DNA of 64,000 bases. Source: Trichomonas vaginalis G3. Its lineage: Eukaryota > Parabasalia > Trichomonadida > Trichomonadidae. The stretch lies in assembly GCF_026262505.1 (NCBI RefSeq), contig NC_067205.1, forward strand, positions 3,162,001 through 3,226,000. Reading direction: 5' to 3'. A program made the translations under genes and the position numbers. Every line of letters starts with the position of its first letter. The first letter of the stretch is position 1. Shown in pieces: positions 31,019 to 41,717 of this stretch. The notes under the pieces were generated by a model. It did no database searches, had not been told where the DNA came from, and saw only the letters and a program-made list of their open reading frames with translations.

Positions 31019-32683
31019 GTACGTAATTTTATATAATTTTAGCTTGACTTCTCTGACTCGCCTACAATCATCTAACAATTATTTTCTAGTGATTAGATAT
31101 AAATACTACGTTGTTCTTAAATTTTTGGCGATTTTTTTACTTTTTGAAACACTCTGACATGCTATTCTTCATTATTAATGTAAACTAAAGCAAATTCTTA
31201 AATGATTTGAAATCATTGTTGTCTTTTTAGTTCATTTTTTATGCTGCATCAATCGTCGACGAATGGGCGTAACATTTCAACAAGATTTTATCTTTCTTCA
31301 TAATCTCGCAGAGTGGTATGAAACAAAGATACTTTCCAAATCATAATCTTACTCTTCAACAACTCTTTTATTTTTCTTATTCCAATATTTTAAAATCTTC
31401 TCGAATAAAAGGTCGCAAATGATTGAACTCAATCAACAAAGAAATTTTTTGTTGCTGGTGAAACAGATTTAGGAAATCAACGATTAATTCTTCATTACAA
31501 TTAGAGCAATTTCTTTGGTTATCCTGCAATAGTTATTATTGTCAATCTTACTAGCATTTGCATTTGTTTTTTATTATTTAACATTCTATCGTGAATCTGA
31601 TTTTGAGAATTTGCACAGATCAATTGACAAAATCATACTCATTTACATCAACATGCTTCATCTAAGGCCAAGAAATGACTTCTTACATAATATATTTCCA
31701 ATATATTTTCATATTTCACAAACTATCAGATATCCTCCTTAAAGTTAAAATTTGGCAAAGCCGACCGAATACAAAACAAATGTGTAAACGATCCGTTTAG
31801 TAATTCTTATTCGTTATTCGTACTTCGATATACTAGAGAATACTATTAAAGAAAGTGTTCCATTTCTTGGACATTATGTAAATTTTTAGATATAAAGGTT
31901 TTAATCCTTACTATGAATTTTTTATCTCTAATTTCAAGAATTAACATAAATATACCGGTTGAATTGCAATGGATTTTAGCTGATATGACATCACTTAGAT
32001 AATTATTTTCACAGCATCTGAGGTGCTTGAATAAAACGTAATTCTGACAGTTTAAGCGCGAACTTGTAAACAACGAAATCAACAATGCGAAATAAGTATC
32101 TGTGTGGAGACAAGCTTGAACATTAGCCCTTACTATGGCATCTAATCTTTACATTTCCCAAATATTCGATTTCAGATAAATCCTTCAAAATCTGAAATCA
32201 AACATTGACAATAGAAGTACACAACACTGTCAAGTTGGATTGATTGATCGAATAATTTCTAAATTTGTGAGAAATTCGGTTTTTTAGTTGGCTTTGCTGA
32301 AGATCGAATTTTTAATACATAAGTGAATTATTTCACATTTCAAAAACGATGATCGGGAGATGTCCTTTGAAAAAATCAGAACGTGAGTCTCATTGAGATT
32401 ATTATCATAAAATATGCTTACAAGTCATATGTTGAGCTATTTATGTCAGAAAAACATAAGTATGTCCAATCGCTATCTCTTCCAAAAATTTTTGTGAGCC
32501 AAACTGGTCGATATTGAAAAAGGGTCCATTTATATTTCCATTGCAATAGTACTATCACTCAGAGTCTATTGTTGACTTCATTAAAAATCCATTGTTTTTT
32601 TTAGGCATAAACAGTGCAAAAGAATTTTTCAATAAAATTCGATTATTTTGGATTCAATTTTTGAATAAATTTCCTCACTTCTA
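31019..32683. other. Intergenic DNA
   Basis: 1.66 kb between the Rab and carrier genes, AT-rich, with scattered short chance ORFs (for example 31539-31742) that lack domains. The last bases hold the carrier gene's initiator. No repeat or RNA gene could be supported. Confidence 0.5.
32675..32683 (+). promoter_or_regulatory. Initiator (Inr) of the carrier gene
   Basis: TCACTTCTA directly precedes the ATG at 32684. It is a textbook trichomonad initiator (TCA+1Y(T/A)), putting the transcription start at 32677 and giving a 7-base 5' UTR. Confidence 0.8.
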
Positions 32684-33889
32684 ATGGCTACCGAAGCCGA
32701 TAAGGTACTTATTGCTACATCCCCTAACGGTGCCCTCCCAACATGGGAACGCCTTACATGTGGCTTCGTCGCTGGCGCTGTTGCCCGCACAGCAACATCA
32801 CCACTCGATGTCGTCAAGCTTTGCTTACAAGTTTCCTCCAAGGGCGGCTCAGCTAAGGAGACAATTGACCGCCTCTGGAAGGAAGGTGGCATTGCCGCTT
32901 TCTGGCGTGGCAACACAGTTGCCATCATGAACCAGGGCCCACAATCTGCCATCAAGTTCTTCTGCGTTGATGAACTTACCCGCCGTGTTGCCCAGTTCAC
33001 AAAGGCCCCAATCACAACACCACAACGTGCTATGATCGGTGGTGCTGCCGGCATCATTTCTCAGCTCATTGCTTTCCCATTCGATCTCATCCACACAAGA
33101 ATCACAATCGATCCAAAGGGCTATACAGGCATGTTCCAGGCCGCTAAGAGAATCGTCTCAGAGGAAGGTGTCTTCGCTCTCTGGTCCGGCATCATCCCAA
33201 CAATCACTGGCGCCGTCGTTTACGAAGGCTCCCAGTACGTCATCTCCGGTGGCCTCAAGGAGAGATTCATCCAGATGTACGCTAAGGGCGGCAACCTTAC
33301 ACCATGGCAAAACCTCTTCGTCGGTGCTGCCGCAGGCGCCATCGGCCAAACAATCTCATTCCCATTCGATGTCATCAGGAAGAGAATGATGGTCAACGGT
33401 CCAGACGGAAAGAAGGTCTACAAGTCAATGAGCGAATGCTTCGCTAAGACATGGGCCAACGAAGGCGTCGCTGGATTCTTCCGCGGTATCGGACTTAACA
33501 TGGTCAAGATTGTCCCATACTCTGCCCTCCAGTTCATGATCAACGAGGAAGCCAAGATCGCTTTCGAACGCTTCAACGCTTACATGGCTCAGAAGGATCA
33601 GAAGCTCCCAGATCTCAAGCTCGCCAAAAAAAAAGAGGTAAGTAAGGGCGCCCTTGTTGAAAAAGTTAAGGACGTCCTTCCTCAGAAGGAGGAGAAGGAT
33701 AAGAAGGACGACAAGAAGAAAGATGATAAGAAGAAGGACAAGAAAGACGATAAGAAGAAGGATGACAAGAAGAAGGATGATAAGAAGGACAAAAAGGACA
33801 AAGATGTAAAAGAAGAGAAGAAGGAAAAGAAGGACAAAAAGGATGACAAGAAGAAAGACGACAAGAAAAAGGATAAGAAGAAAAAGTAA
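32684..33889 (+). CDS. Mitochondrial-carrier-family (hydrogenosomal type) with Lys/Asp-rich tail
   Basis: The first 300 or so residues are a complete six-helix, three-repeat SLC25 carrier. The three signature motifs are visible: SPLDVVK (about 39-45), FPFDLIH (about 138-144, His in place of the usual basic residue) and FPFDVIRKR (about 229-237). In trichomonads such carriers sit in the hydrogenosome membrane and exchange ADP/ATP or related nucleotides, as described for Hmp31; the substrate here is inferred. From about residue 308 a tail of roughly 90 residues follows, nearly all K, D and E in KKDDKKKDDKKK patterns, unlike ordinary carriers of about 300 residues. Codon use is rich in C-ending codons, typical of a highly expressed gene. 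Confidence 0.92.
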   Translation: MATEADKVLIATSPNGALPTWERLTCGFVAGAVARTATSPLDVVKLCLQVSSKGGSAKETIDRLWKEGGIAAFWRGNTVAIMNQGPQSAIKFFCVDELTRRVAQFTKAPITTPQRAMIGGAAGIISQLIAFPFDLIHTRITIDPKGYTGMFQAAKRIVSEEGVFALWSGIIPTITGAVVYEGSQYVISGGLKERFIQMYAKGGNLTPWQNLFVGAAAGAIGQTISFPFDVIRKRMMVNGPDGKKVYKSMSECFAKTWANEGVAGFFRGIGLNMVKIVPYSALQFMINEEAKIAFERFNAYMAQKDQKLPDLKLAKKKEVSKGALVEKVKDVLPQKEEKDKKDDKKKDDKKKDKKDDKKKDDKKKDDKKDKKDKDVKEEKKEKKDKKDDKKKDDKKKDKKKK

Positions 33890-34093
33890 GTAACTTCATT
33901 TTATTATCTTTTTTACGACAATAAATTTTCTTTGCAGATTTATTTCAGTCAAAATCAATACCCATTTTTACATCACGCTTACATTACATTAGATTGTATA
34001 ATTTATGTTTAAAATATATTTACAAAACAATTAACAAAAACAGAAAAAAATATCTAATTAATATCAATAAAGCTATTAATATCTAATAAAAAA

Positions 34094-35164
34094 TCAACAT
34101 ACTTGCATGAATTTGAGTTTTAGTGGCTCTGTATCAAGCTTTTTGACCTTACAATTCTGTAATTTGCAATTCGGAGATAGCCCAAAACTTTCTTGGTCAG
34201 TAACACATGACACTAATGATATATATGATAAGGTATATATCAAATTTCCTTCATTAGCTACAAAATAAAACTTTTTTAGAATAAGACCTGACGAACAACA
34301 CAAAATCGCTAAACTTGAGTGTAATAATGTATTATTGATAAAGTTGCATGAATTTATTTGGTGGTTTTTGTCGTTTTCTAACTGCAACATGAAAATATTT
34401 TTCCCTGAATTTCTTTCGAATTGAGAATATTTAATAAAACCATTCTGAGGGATAGGATATGAGCCAAAACCACCTCCTGATGTCGATTCAGCTTTGTTTT
34501 TGGTAGAATTGAGATTATCCACATGAGAAATTCCTCCTTCCATGCAAAATGCAAATTTTCCAACAGTCGAGAATGAAAGGGATACAGAGGAGTAATTTAC
34601 AACATGATCTTGTTCGTTTTGGATCTGAGAGTAAAAAGCGAGTCCAATAAATTTGGAATTACAACTATCAAAACATGTGTAAGAAATATGAGTAGTTTTC
34701 GAATAACAAAAGACCGCACCTCCACTAGCAAATTCTCTTTCATTGATAGACTGATAAAATTTTGAGATACACCTAAGAAATATCATTCTTTGAAGGGAAA
34801 CATATGTTCTAATTCCATGAATATATACTGCTCCGCCTGAAAGTGGAGATGAACAATAACAAAATATAGAATTTGCAAGATGTATGCTATTTGAATTAGT
34901 AAATTCTTTTCTTTTATAGTATTTTAAAAATTCGGAAGAAATTATTGAATCTTTCTCTAAATATTGATCAAATTTGTTATTGAATTTAGCTAATTTTTTT
35001 ACGGAAGGGTTTATCGACAATGAATATGTAATCGTTTGGAGTTTCAGGTTTTCCAAATCGATTTTTGGTGAGTTAAGAGACATGTATGATCTATTCATAT
35101 CATTTTGAGCTTCTATTTGATAAAATGGTTTAAAAGAAAATATGAGATTGATCATTCCAAACAT
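34094..35164 (-). CDS. Pmp-like parallel beta-helix surface protein, probably truncated
   Basis: The 356-residue protein shows short beta-helix rungs with GGAV motifs (SGGAVYIHG near 112, SGGAVFCYS near 148) and repeated FxxC/N patterns such as RMIFLRC, HISYTCFDSC and INSCNFINNT. These resemble the chlamydial polymorphic-membrane-protein (Pmp) type repeats of trichomonad surface proteins. Family members normally end with a membrane helix and a short cytoplasmic tail; this one stops after KFMQVC without one, so it is likely truncated or secreted. A signal peptide is weak (MFGMINLIFSFKPFYQIEA). Function is presumed adhesion or cell-surface display. Confidence 0.6.
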   Translation of the reverse strand: MFGMINLIFSFKPFYQIEAQNDMNRSYMSLNSPKIDLENLKLQTITYSLSINPSVKKLAKFNNKFDQYLEKDSIISSEFLKYYKRKEFTNSNSIHLANSIFCYCSSPLSGGAVYIHGIRTYVSLQRMIFLRCISKFYQSINEREFASGGAVFCYSKTTHISYTCFDSCNSKFIGLAFYSQIQNEQDHVVNYSSVSLSFSTVGKFAFCMEGGISHVDNLNSTKNKAESTSGGGFGSYPIPQNGFIKYSQFERNSGKNIFMLQLENDKNHQINSCNFINNTLLHSSLAILCCSSGLILKKFYFVANEGNLIYTLSYISLVSCVTDQESFGLSPNCKLQNCKVKKLDTEPLKLKFMQVC

Positions 35165-35889
35165 TTGAATGTCAGATGTAAATTATACATATGTAGCATT
35201 CATTCACTATTATTTTACTTTAATAATTTTAATCTAAAAGATTTAAATCGTAATGTTCAATAACATGGATTGATATGCGCCATCACACAACCAAGCACAC
35301 TAAACAAAATAACCACCATATTAAGGGTCCACTGTAAAAATTGAAAGTCTCTCAAAATTGAGAGGCGATTTGCAAATAATCGTTATCGTCTTTTTCGAAA
35401 ATCCACTTTTCCTAGTGTTCTGATTAATATTTTGTGAATGTAACAATAAAGTATATGTTTTAGTAAGATGATAATACATTCTATCACTTCAAATCACATA
35501 AAAATTGCAAAATCAGCGAGTTTTATAAGAACATGATTTTTTCGAATTTTTTCGCTTCTGGATGCGTGTTTTGAAAAATAGATATTTTCGAATTTTGATT
35601 TTAATTTAAGTATAAATTTTATATTAGGATTTTTTTTGACCTATTTCCAATCATTAATTCCTAAGTTTTTCTAGGAATTTAATTGAGAAGAAATTAGGAA
35701 ATTCGCTTTAATGTCATTACATCCTAATATTGTGATGCATGTAGTTTATATTTATTGAGGCTAATGCCGGAATATCGTGCATTTTATAAAAAATTCAAAG
35801 AATTGACAATTGGATAGCACAAATTTAATTCTCTAGACAAAGTATTATTGTTTATATATTCAAAGCATTATCCTTCGTTTTGAAATGTT
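35165..35889. other. Intergenic DNA left of Polinton P1
   Basis: AT-rich stretch without a convincing ORF. At about 35322 it contains TTAAGGGTCCAC followed by CTCTCAAAATTGAGAG. This resembles the TTAA-flanked transposon end at 21321 and its interior at 22300, so a relic of that family may lie here; no matching right end was found. The final six bases before P1 are AATGTT (35884-35889). Confidence 0.5.
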
Positions 35890-36290
35890 AGTAGTAGGAT
35901 ATGATGGGTTTTGTGACCTTTTTTGTAAACGTAAGAATTCATACAATATCGAGCGATTTTGTATCATTTTTTTTAACATATTAATTAAAAAATATATGAT
36001 TCTTACGGTTTTTATTCTTACGTTTTTGAATAAATCAAGATTTAAAAAATTTTCAAAATTGTAAGACATTTACACTCAGCCCATACATAATGAAATAAAA
36101 AATAAAAATTTTTTAAAAAATAAATCATTTTAAAATTAAAGTTATTTTTAAAATAATTTATTTTTTTATTCTTACATAAATGACCCAACAAGTAAAACCA
36201 GATAAAATAGATTATCGAATTTTAGAGGATGATGTTCATATAAAAATAAGAAGTCTGTTTGACCTTAAGAATGATTTATATATAAAAATA
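35890..36290. repeat. P1 left terminal inverted repeat
   Basis: Begins AGTAGTAGGATATGATGGGT and aligns, inverted, with the right end (about 55290-55691). It includes a copy of the start of the terminal ORF found whole at 55033-55386. Several TTACG/CGTAA words recur inside. Two or three ends of this family in the window share the GTGAC...TTTTTTGT block. Confidence 0.85.
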
Positions 36291-36358
36291 AAATAAACTT
36301 CTTACGAAAAATTAAAACTTAGTTATGTTTATTATTTTATTTTTTTATTTTGTATGAA

Positions 36359-37466
36359 ATGAGCGTCAAAACTAACAACGTTAAAAAATTAGGATTCACA
36401 AACGAGGAAATAAAGGATATATTAGAGGAGGTGGGTTATGAAGTTGATAAATATTATTTAAGAAATTGTAAAAAATTTGCGGTGTTATTAAATGATTTAG
36501 ATTATGATGGAAAAATGAATAAAGATGATGTTATAAATTTCTTATATCCCACATCTGAAGAAGAAAAACCTAAAGAACCTGATGTTTTCCCTGAATATTA
36601 TGAAGAACGGATTAAAGATGATGAATACAATGAAATTGAAAGACTGAAAAAAATAAGAGATGAAATAGATGAAAAAATTAAGGAATTAAGAGAAGTTGAA
36701 AAATATAATGAAAATGAAGTAGAGGGTTTAATGAATATCCCAGCTTCAGAATCAGAAGTTCAGAAATCTCATGAAGAAAGATATAAAAATTATGTTCAGA
36801 ATCAACACAAAATTTATTAGATGGTGAAATAGACGAAACACTTTCAGAAGAAGGTACTAAATTTATTCGTAAACATAAGTTACAATTTATTGATAATGAA
36901 GAATACCCCTGTATCCTACTTTCACCACCTTTAGATTCCGAAAAATTCAAAAAAGCTCTTAAAAACGTGACATATGCAACTAATACGATTAAGAAAGAAG
37001 ATCATGATATTTACACAAATTATTATTTAAATAAATGCACAGGTGTTGATAAAGTTTTTGATTTATTAGATAAAATATCAAAAGAAACCATTGGAACCTA
37101 TAAAATTTTGTGTGATTGTGGTTTCATTATTGAAGATATAATAATGTTTCATATGAAAGAACAGCACCGAAGGAAGACGAAGTGGAAAGGTCTATACCAT
37201 TCGTTATTAAGAATATAAAAGATATGAAAACGTATAAGCATTATATTTATTCATTTATTTCAGAAAAAATGGAAGCAACCCATAAAACATCTTCTCATCA
37301 TTTTATAGCTATTCATACATTCCTTTTCAAAGTTGTGAAATTAAATAAGACAGGAATTAGATTTAATGTATCAGGGTACGCATTCTTGAGTAAATTAAAA
37401 TGTATTCGTCACGTCGCAGATGATGATAAAAATTTATGTGTTCTTAATTCATTTTATGGGCTTTAA
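36359..37466 (+). pseudogene. P1 ORF region, EF-hand-like, unknown, broken
   Basis: The first protein of P1 after the terminal repeat. Its N-terminal part contains the EF-hand-like loop DLDYDGKMNKDD near residue 50 and an acidic, helical middle (IERLKKIRDEIDEKIKELRE). The rest of the region is of unknown function and is broken, with about two or three breaks. I recognise no standard Polinton protein. The same ORF occurs at the terminus of P0. Confidence 0.6.
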
Positions 37467-37511
37467 AAAATTTTATTTTTATTTATTTTTTAATTTTTTA
37501 TTCTTACATAA

Positions 37512-40500
37512 ATGAACAAAAACGGAACAGCTAAAATGAATGATAATCAAATTAGAGCAGAAGGTAGAAGGTTATTTAAACGCTTCTATAACATTCCTGA
37601 TGGTGTTAATCCTAAAACTCGTAGAAGCTATTTAAATGAAGCAATAGATGCATATGAAGGGTTTGACATTTCATCAGAAAGTGAGAGATTAGCGAGAATG
37701 TTAAATGTTAATATTGATTTCTATTATTGTGATCCTCAACCAGAAGACGTGGACATAAATAAGGTAGACTTTCCATTAGTGGAATCAATAATGATAGATC
37801 CAGAATTTGAAACAGTAAATATTTTATTAACACAGAGTCCATGTGGAAAACTTCACGCTGACAGAATAACAGACGTTGAAGCACTCACCGGCTATAAAGT
37901 TTGTCCATATTGTAAAGAAGAAGTTTATTCTATCCGTGATGATCCAGAAAGGAAAAACCAAAGAAGATTTTTAAAGCATTGTGAGAAATGTAAAGAAAAT
38001 AATGGAAGATTAATTCAAGACGTTCAGTTGCAAAAGACACAGCAACCATATGCACCACATATTACGAAACAGAAGATATATCAGTGGTTATTAGCTCACA
38101 ATTTGCAGAATATTATAAACCGACAAGATATTATATTACTTTTGACTTCGAAACATTAGAGACTAAAGAAGAATTACAACTTTCTGAGTGTGCAACTTTG
38201 AACGCTTACTTAAAACCATTCATGGTATCATCAACGGTTAAATTAAACGATAAAACATATACGAGGAATTTTTGCTTAACTTCGAGTGATTCTTTTATTT
38301 CTGATTGGATTGAGTTTTTATTTTCAACCTGTTCATTAGTTGTTGAATCAAATATGAGTCAATACAATGAATTATTGAAGTCGCAAACGGCGGGGACTTT
38401 GTCTCATACATTAAATGAAAAACAGAAGGAAGCATTTAAAGAACTTCTAGATGAGGAATTCAATAAAGTGAATATCATAGGTTTTAATTCGGGAAAGTTT
38501 GATTTAAATTTAATTCTTCGTGATTTAAACACTGCAAAATGGAAAATAAAATCAATGCTGGGTTCATCTTCACAATTTAAGCAATCATTGTAAAGAAAAC
38601 AAACGTTCCATATGAATTGAGATTTATTGACATCAGAAATTATATAGCGGGTGGGACATTAGACCAATTCACTCAAGATTTCGGAAACAATAAATCACGT
38701 GTTAAATCCTTTTTCCCTTATCAATTCATCACATGGGAAAATTACGAAGAAGGAATTATATAAAGTGGAACCATTCACGAAAGATTCATTTTATTCAGCA
38801 TTAACCCAAGAAACTATATCAGATAGTGATTATCAAATATATCTCAATGATGCTAAAAATTTTAAGAATAGATTAGAATATTTTATTCATTATTGCAATA
38901 AAGATGTTGAAATTATGATTGACCCAATCGATAAAATTATTGAAGAAACATTTGTTTATAAAATTGACATGCTTCATAATCTTTCTTTATCATCGAATGC
39001 TTCAATGATTCGTTACGCTTTAGCATATAAAGACTTTAATCCTAATGAAAAATATCCTGAGGAAGAGATAGAATCAAGTTTTGAATTAACGAAAAAGTAT
39101 TGGAAATATAAAATTGAATCATATAAGAAACAAGATGAAAAAGCAGAAAGAGATACTAAAAATAATGTTTCAATGGATGATTTTCAATACTATCACGATT
39201 TAATCCTTTCATCTAAATGCAAAATGTGTGGTAAAGCGTTTACATATGCAAATAAACCAACATTGGATAGAATCGATAATGAAAAACCACATACCAAAGA
39301 AAATTGTCAGTTAATGTGTTGTTATTGCAATGTCGTAAAATCAAATAAAGATGAAGATGTTCAACGTTTAAGAATCAATTTAAGAAATTATGCATTAAAA
39401 AATAATTTACCAATGACTTTAGATTCAGTTGAAGCTTATCACATTCTCCGTAATGGAATTACTGGTAGTTTATCAAATGTTCAACATAGAGTAAATCTTA
39501 AAGGAATCACGCACATTAATAAACTTTCATTAATCCAGAAACTAAAACTGTATCAAATGAGGACACCACCAACATTATGACTCATTTCGTTGGAGTTGAC
39601 TTTAATTCATTATATCCTTCATCATTTTCATCTAATCCTCATGATTTCATTCAATATACTGACCATAAAATGTATATGCCGGGAAGATTGAATGGTGTTA
39701 TCATTTGTGATACAGCAACAAAGAAAGCAAAAGCACTGGGAATAATTAAGAAGAAAAATACTTTATTCGTGGCTGAAGTAAAGGGTCACATTGATGAAAA
39801 ATACATTAATGATTACATAAACTTTTTACCGATAATAAGAAACTTAGATATTATCACAGATGAAAAAACAATTGGCAGTTTTATGTATAATTACATGAAA
39901 TCAAACAATTTACCAGTTGACCAGAAACAGAGGAAATTAACTCAGTTAGCATCAACACACAACCAATATCAACCATTTTCTTCTTATTATCTTTGGTATC
40001 TAATAGACAGATTTCATTTTATCATCGATGACATTCAATCAATTTTAACATTTACTAAAAACACTTGTTTTAATGAATTTGCGAACAAATTTATGAACGA
40101 AAGACAAAAGCTGAATTAGAAGGAAATAAAGGAAAAGTTTATTTTGCAAGATTTCACTTAATGGATCATATGGTTACGATGCAATGAATACACAAAATTA
40201 CGCAAAGACTAAAATAATGAATGCACAGAAGGCACGCGTTGCATGTATGTCAAATAAGTTTAAAAACAAGAGAAATAGGTGAAGATACATATCAAGTGAT
40301 GCTTAAAGATAGATTTTATAGATGTGATACATGTTTACAAGAGCATTCTTCACTTTAGATAATGCTAAATACTGGTATTTAGTTTTCATTTATGATTTTA
40401 TGTATAAATGCTTGAATGTTAATCGTTTTCTTTCATTGAAGGTGATACTGATTCATCTTATTGGGCAATCGCTGGCGACCCAAATCTTCCTAACACTCAA

Positions 40501-40970
40501 GCATTTCAGGCGATTGTTACCGATAAACAATTTTATGATAAAACATTTTCAAATTCGCACCTTTTGATTTCTTCTGTTTTGATGAGAAATTTAAACCTAA
40601 ATTAAAGAATAAAGCTGAAGAAAAAGCACATGAGAAAAAATTATTGGGTTTAGCAATTGAGAAACAAGGTGATAACATGGTTGCTTTATGTCCTAAGTGT
40701 TATACATCATTCAACTGTTCAATTGATGGAAGTGATTTTAAAACGATTGCACAAAAAATGAAAGGTGTTGGTTTACGACAAAATAAACAATTAACACCTA
40801 AAAATTATTTGGATATAATAAATGATAAAGTGATATTTGATGGTCAGAATATTAATTTACAACTTAAAAACGGGTCAATGACTCGCTTAACAATCGGTAA
40901 GACTGCATTAACAGGAGCACACACTAAGGCTGTATGTTGTGAAAATGGATGTTGTATGCCATTTATTTAA
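37512..40970 (+). pseudogene. Protein-primed DNA polymerase B (Polinton PolB) with HNH segment, broken
   Basis: This is the family-B, protein-primed polymerase that copies Polinton DNA. Motifs appear in the expected order: a Cys-cluster region (CPYCKEEV...CEKC), Exo I FDFETLE, Exo II FNSGKFD, Exo III YCNKDV, polymerase motif A DFNSLYPS, motif B with NGSYGYD and motif C GDTDSSY, then a C-terminal part with KGVGLRQNKQL. Between Exo III and motif A lies an extra HNH-type nuclease segment (about 39180-39360). The region is broken, about six breaks, so it is a fossil. The start is preceded by a T-run and TTCTTACATAAATG. Family identity is secure from the motif set. Confidence 0.9.
39180..39360 (+). 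other. HNH endonuclease-like segment within PolB
   Basis: The segment reads CKMCGKAF, then LDRIDNEKPHTKENCQLMC, then CYCNVVKSNKD. This is the canonical zinc-bound HNH nuclease pattern: CxxC, LDRID, a His/Asn pair and CxxCN. It is read in frame with the exonuclease part of PolB and lies before polymerase motif A. Either PolB carries a nuclease domain or an HNH homing-type unit has entered the gene. Confidence 0.85.
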
Positions 40971-41117
40971 TACAATTTAAAATTTTATTTTTAATAAAAT
41001 GCCACAGAAGAGACAAAAGGAACCGTTAATGATGCGATTCAATATGTAAATAATGGTTTTGATACTATGATTCAAAGAGGTGGGCACCCTTAAAACATTT
41101 ATTTTATTTTTATATAA
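40971..41117 (+). other. Short gap with a tiny ORF remnant
   Basis: Between PolB and the next ORF a short frame encodes DAIQYVNNGFDTMIQRGG-like residues that could be a small peptide or a remnant. The next gene's T-run and TATATAAATG lie at its end. Status uncertain. Confidence 0.3.
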
Positions 41118-41717
41118 ATGGATAACGCAGATTTAGAAAATTTAATTGATGATTTAGTATTTAATCAAAATTTTCTTAATTATTATGAATTAAAATCATA
41201 TCTCCAAAAACATAATAAAAATATAACGGGTGATGATATGGATTATTATTATCCATATTATAAAAATGAAATTTTGAAATATCATGATAAAATAATTTCT
41301 AAAATTAAAGACAAAATTAAAAATAATGAATATAGAAAGGAAAAAACTAAATCACAACTTAAACAATTGAAAGATTTCAAAAATAAAGTATTAACAGAAG
41401 AAGATATTGATGAATTATATAAATTATATAATCCTGAGCCGCAAAAGCCGAAAACAACACCAAAAGAGAAAGTAGCAAATGTTCAACAGCAACTTAAGGT
41501 GCAAAACGCCCAGGTCCTTCAGACCATAAATGAAGCACAAGCTTTAATTTATGATTCATTAGTTAAACCATATTCAGCCCGACTTTTAAATGAAGATCAA
41601 CTTTTGGAATTCATCCTTCAACATAAACTCGAAGCAGGAAAGTATATCAAACCTTTATATACAGCATATTTAAAACAAATGAATAGAATACATCCAGAAT
41701 TAATGAAGGGGGAATGA
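41118..41717 (+). CDS. P1 ORF, Lys-rich coiled protein sharing a peptide with the fibre
   Basis: A 199-residue Lys/Glu/Asp-rich helical protein of unknown function that looks whole. Near residues 125-137 it carries QQLKVQNAQVLQTI, almost the same as the N-terminus of the fibre protein (QQQLKVQNTQVLQTI). The match also holds in DNA over about 40 bases (near 41486-41525). Its end overlaps the integrase start in ATGA. The shared peptide may be an attachment tag or the mark of recent sequence exchange between the genes. Confidence 0.6.
   Translation: MDNADLENLIDDLVFNQNFLNYYELKSYLQKHNKNITGDDMDYYYPYYKNEILKYHDKIISKIKDKIKNNEYRKEKTKSQLKQLKDFKNKVLTEEDIDELYKLYNPEPQKPKTTPKEKVANVQQQLKVQNAQVLQTINEAQALIYDSLVKPYSARLLNEDQLLEFILQHKLEAGKYIKPLYTAYLKQMNRIHPELMKGE

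Noticed and set aside
31539-32085. Two short ORFs between the Rab and carrier genes
   Set aside because: No recognisable domain, no supporting start signal.
31019-32683. tRNA or snRNA gene in the long intergenic stretch
   Set aside because: No cloverleaf arms, B-box or conserved RNA motif could be found by eye.
33632-33645. GTAAGT as an intron 5' splice site in the carrier gene
   Set aside because: No trichomonad-type 3' element (branch point plus ACACAG) follows, and the frame stays open through the tail with the same codon style.
33666-33899. Minus-strand ORFs opposite the carrier tail
   Set aside because: Ser/Leu/Phe or Pro/Ser-rich mirror of the Lys/Asp repeat; composition artefact.
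35860-36069. 69-codon ORF at the left P1 end
   Set aside because: Antisense frame through the terminal inverted repeat; its counterpart at the other end does not keep the protein sequence.
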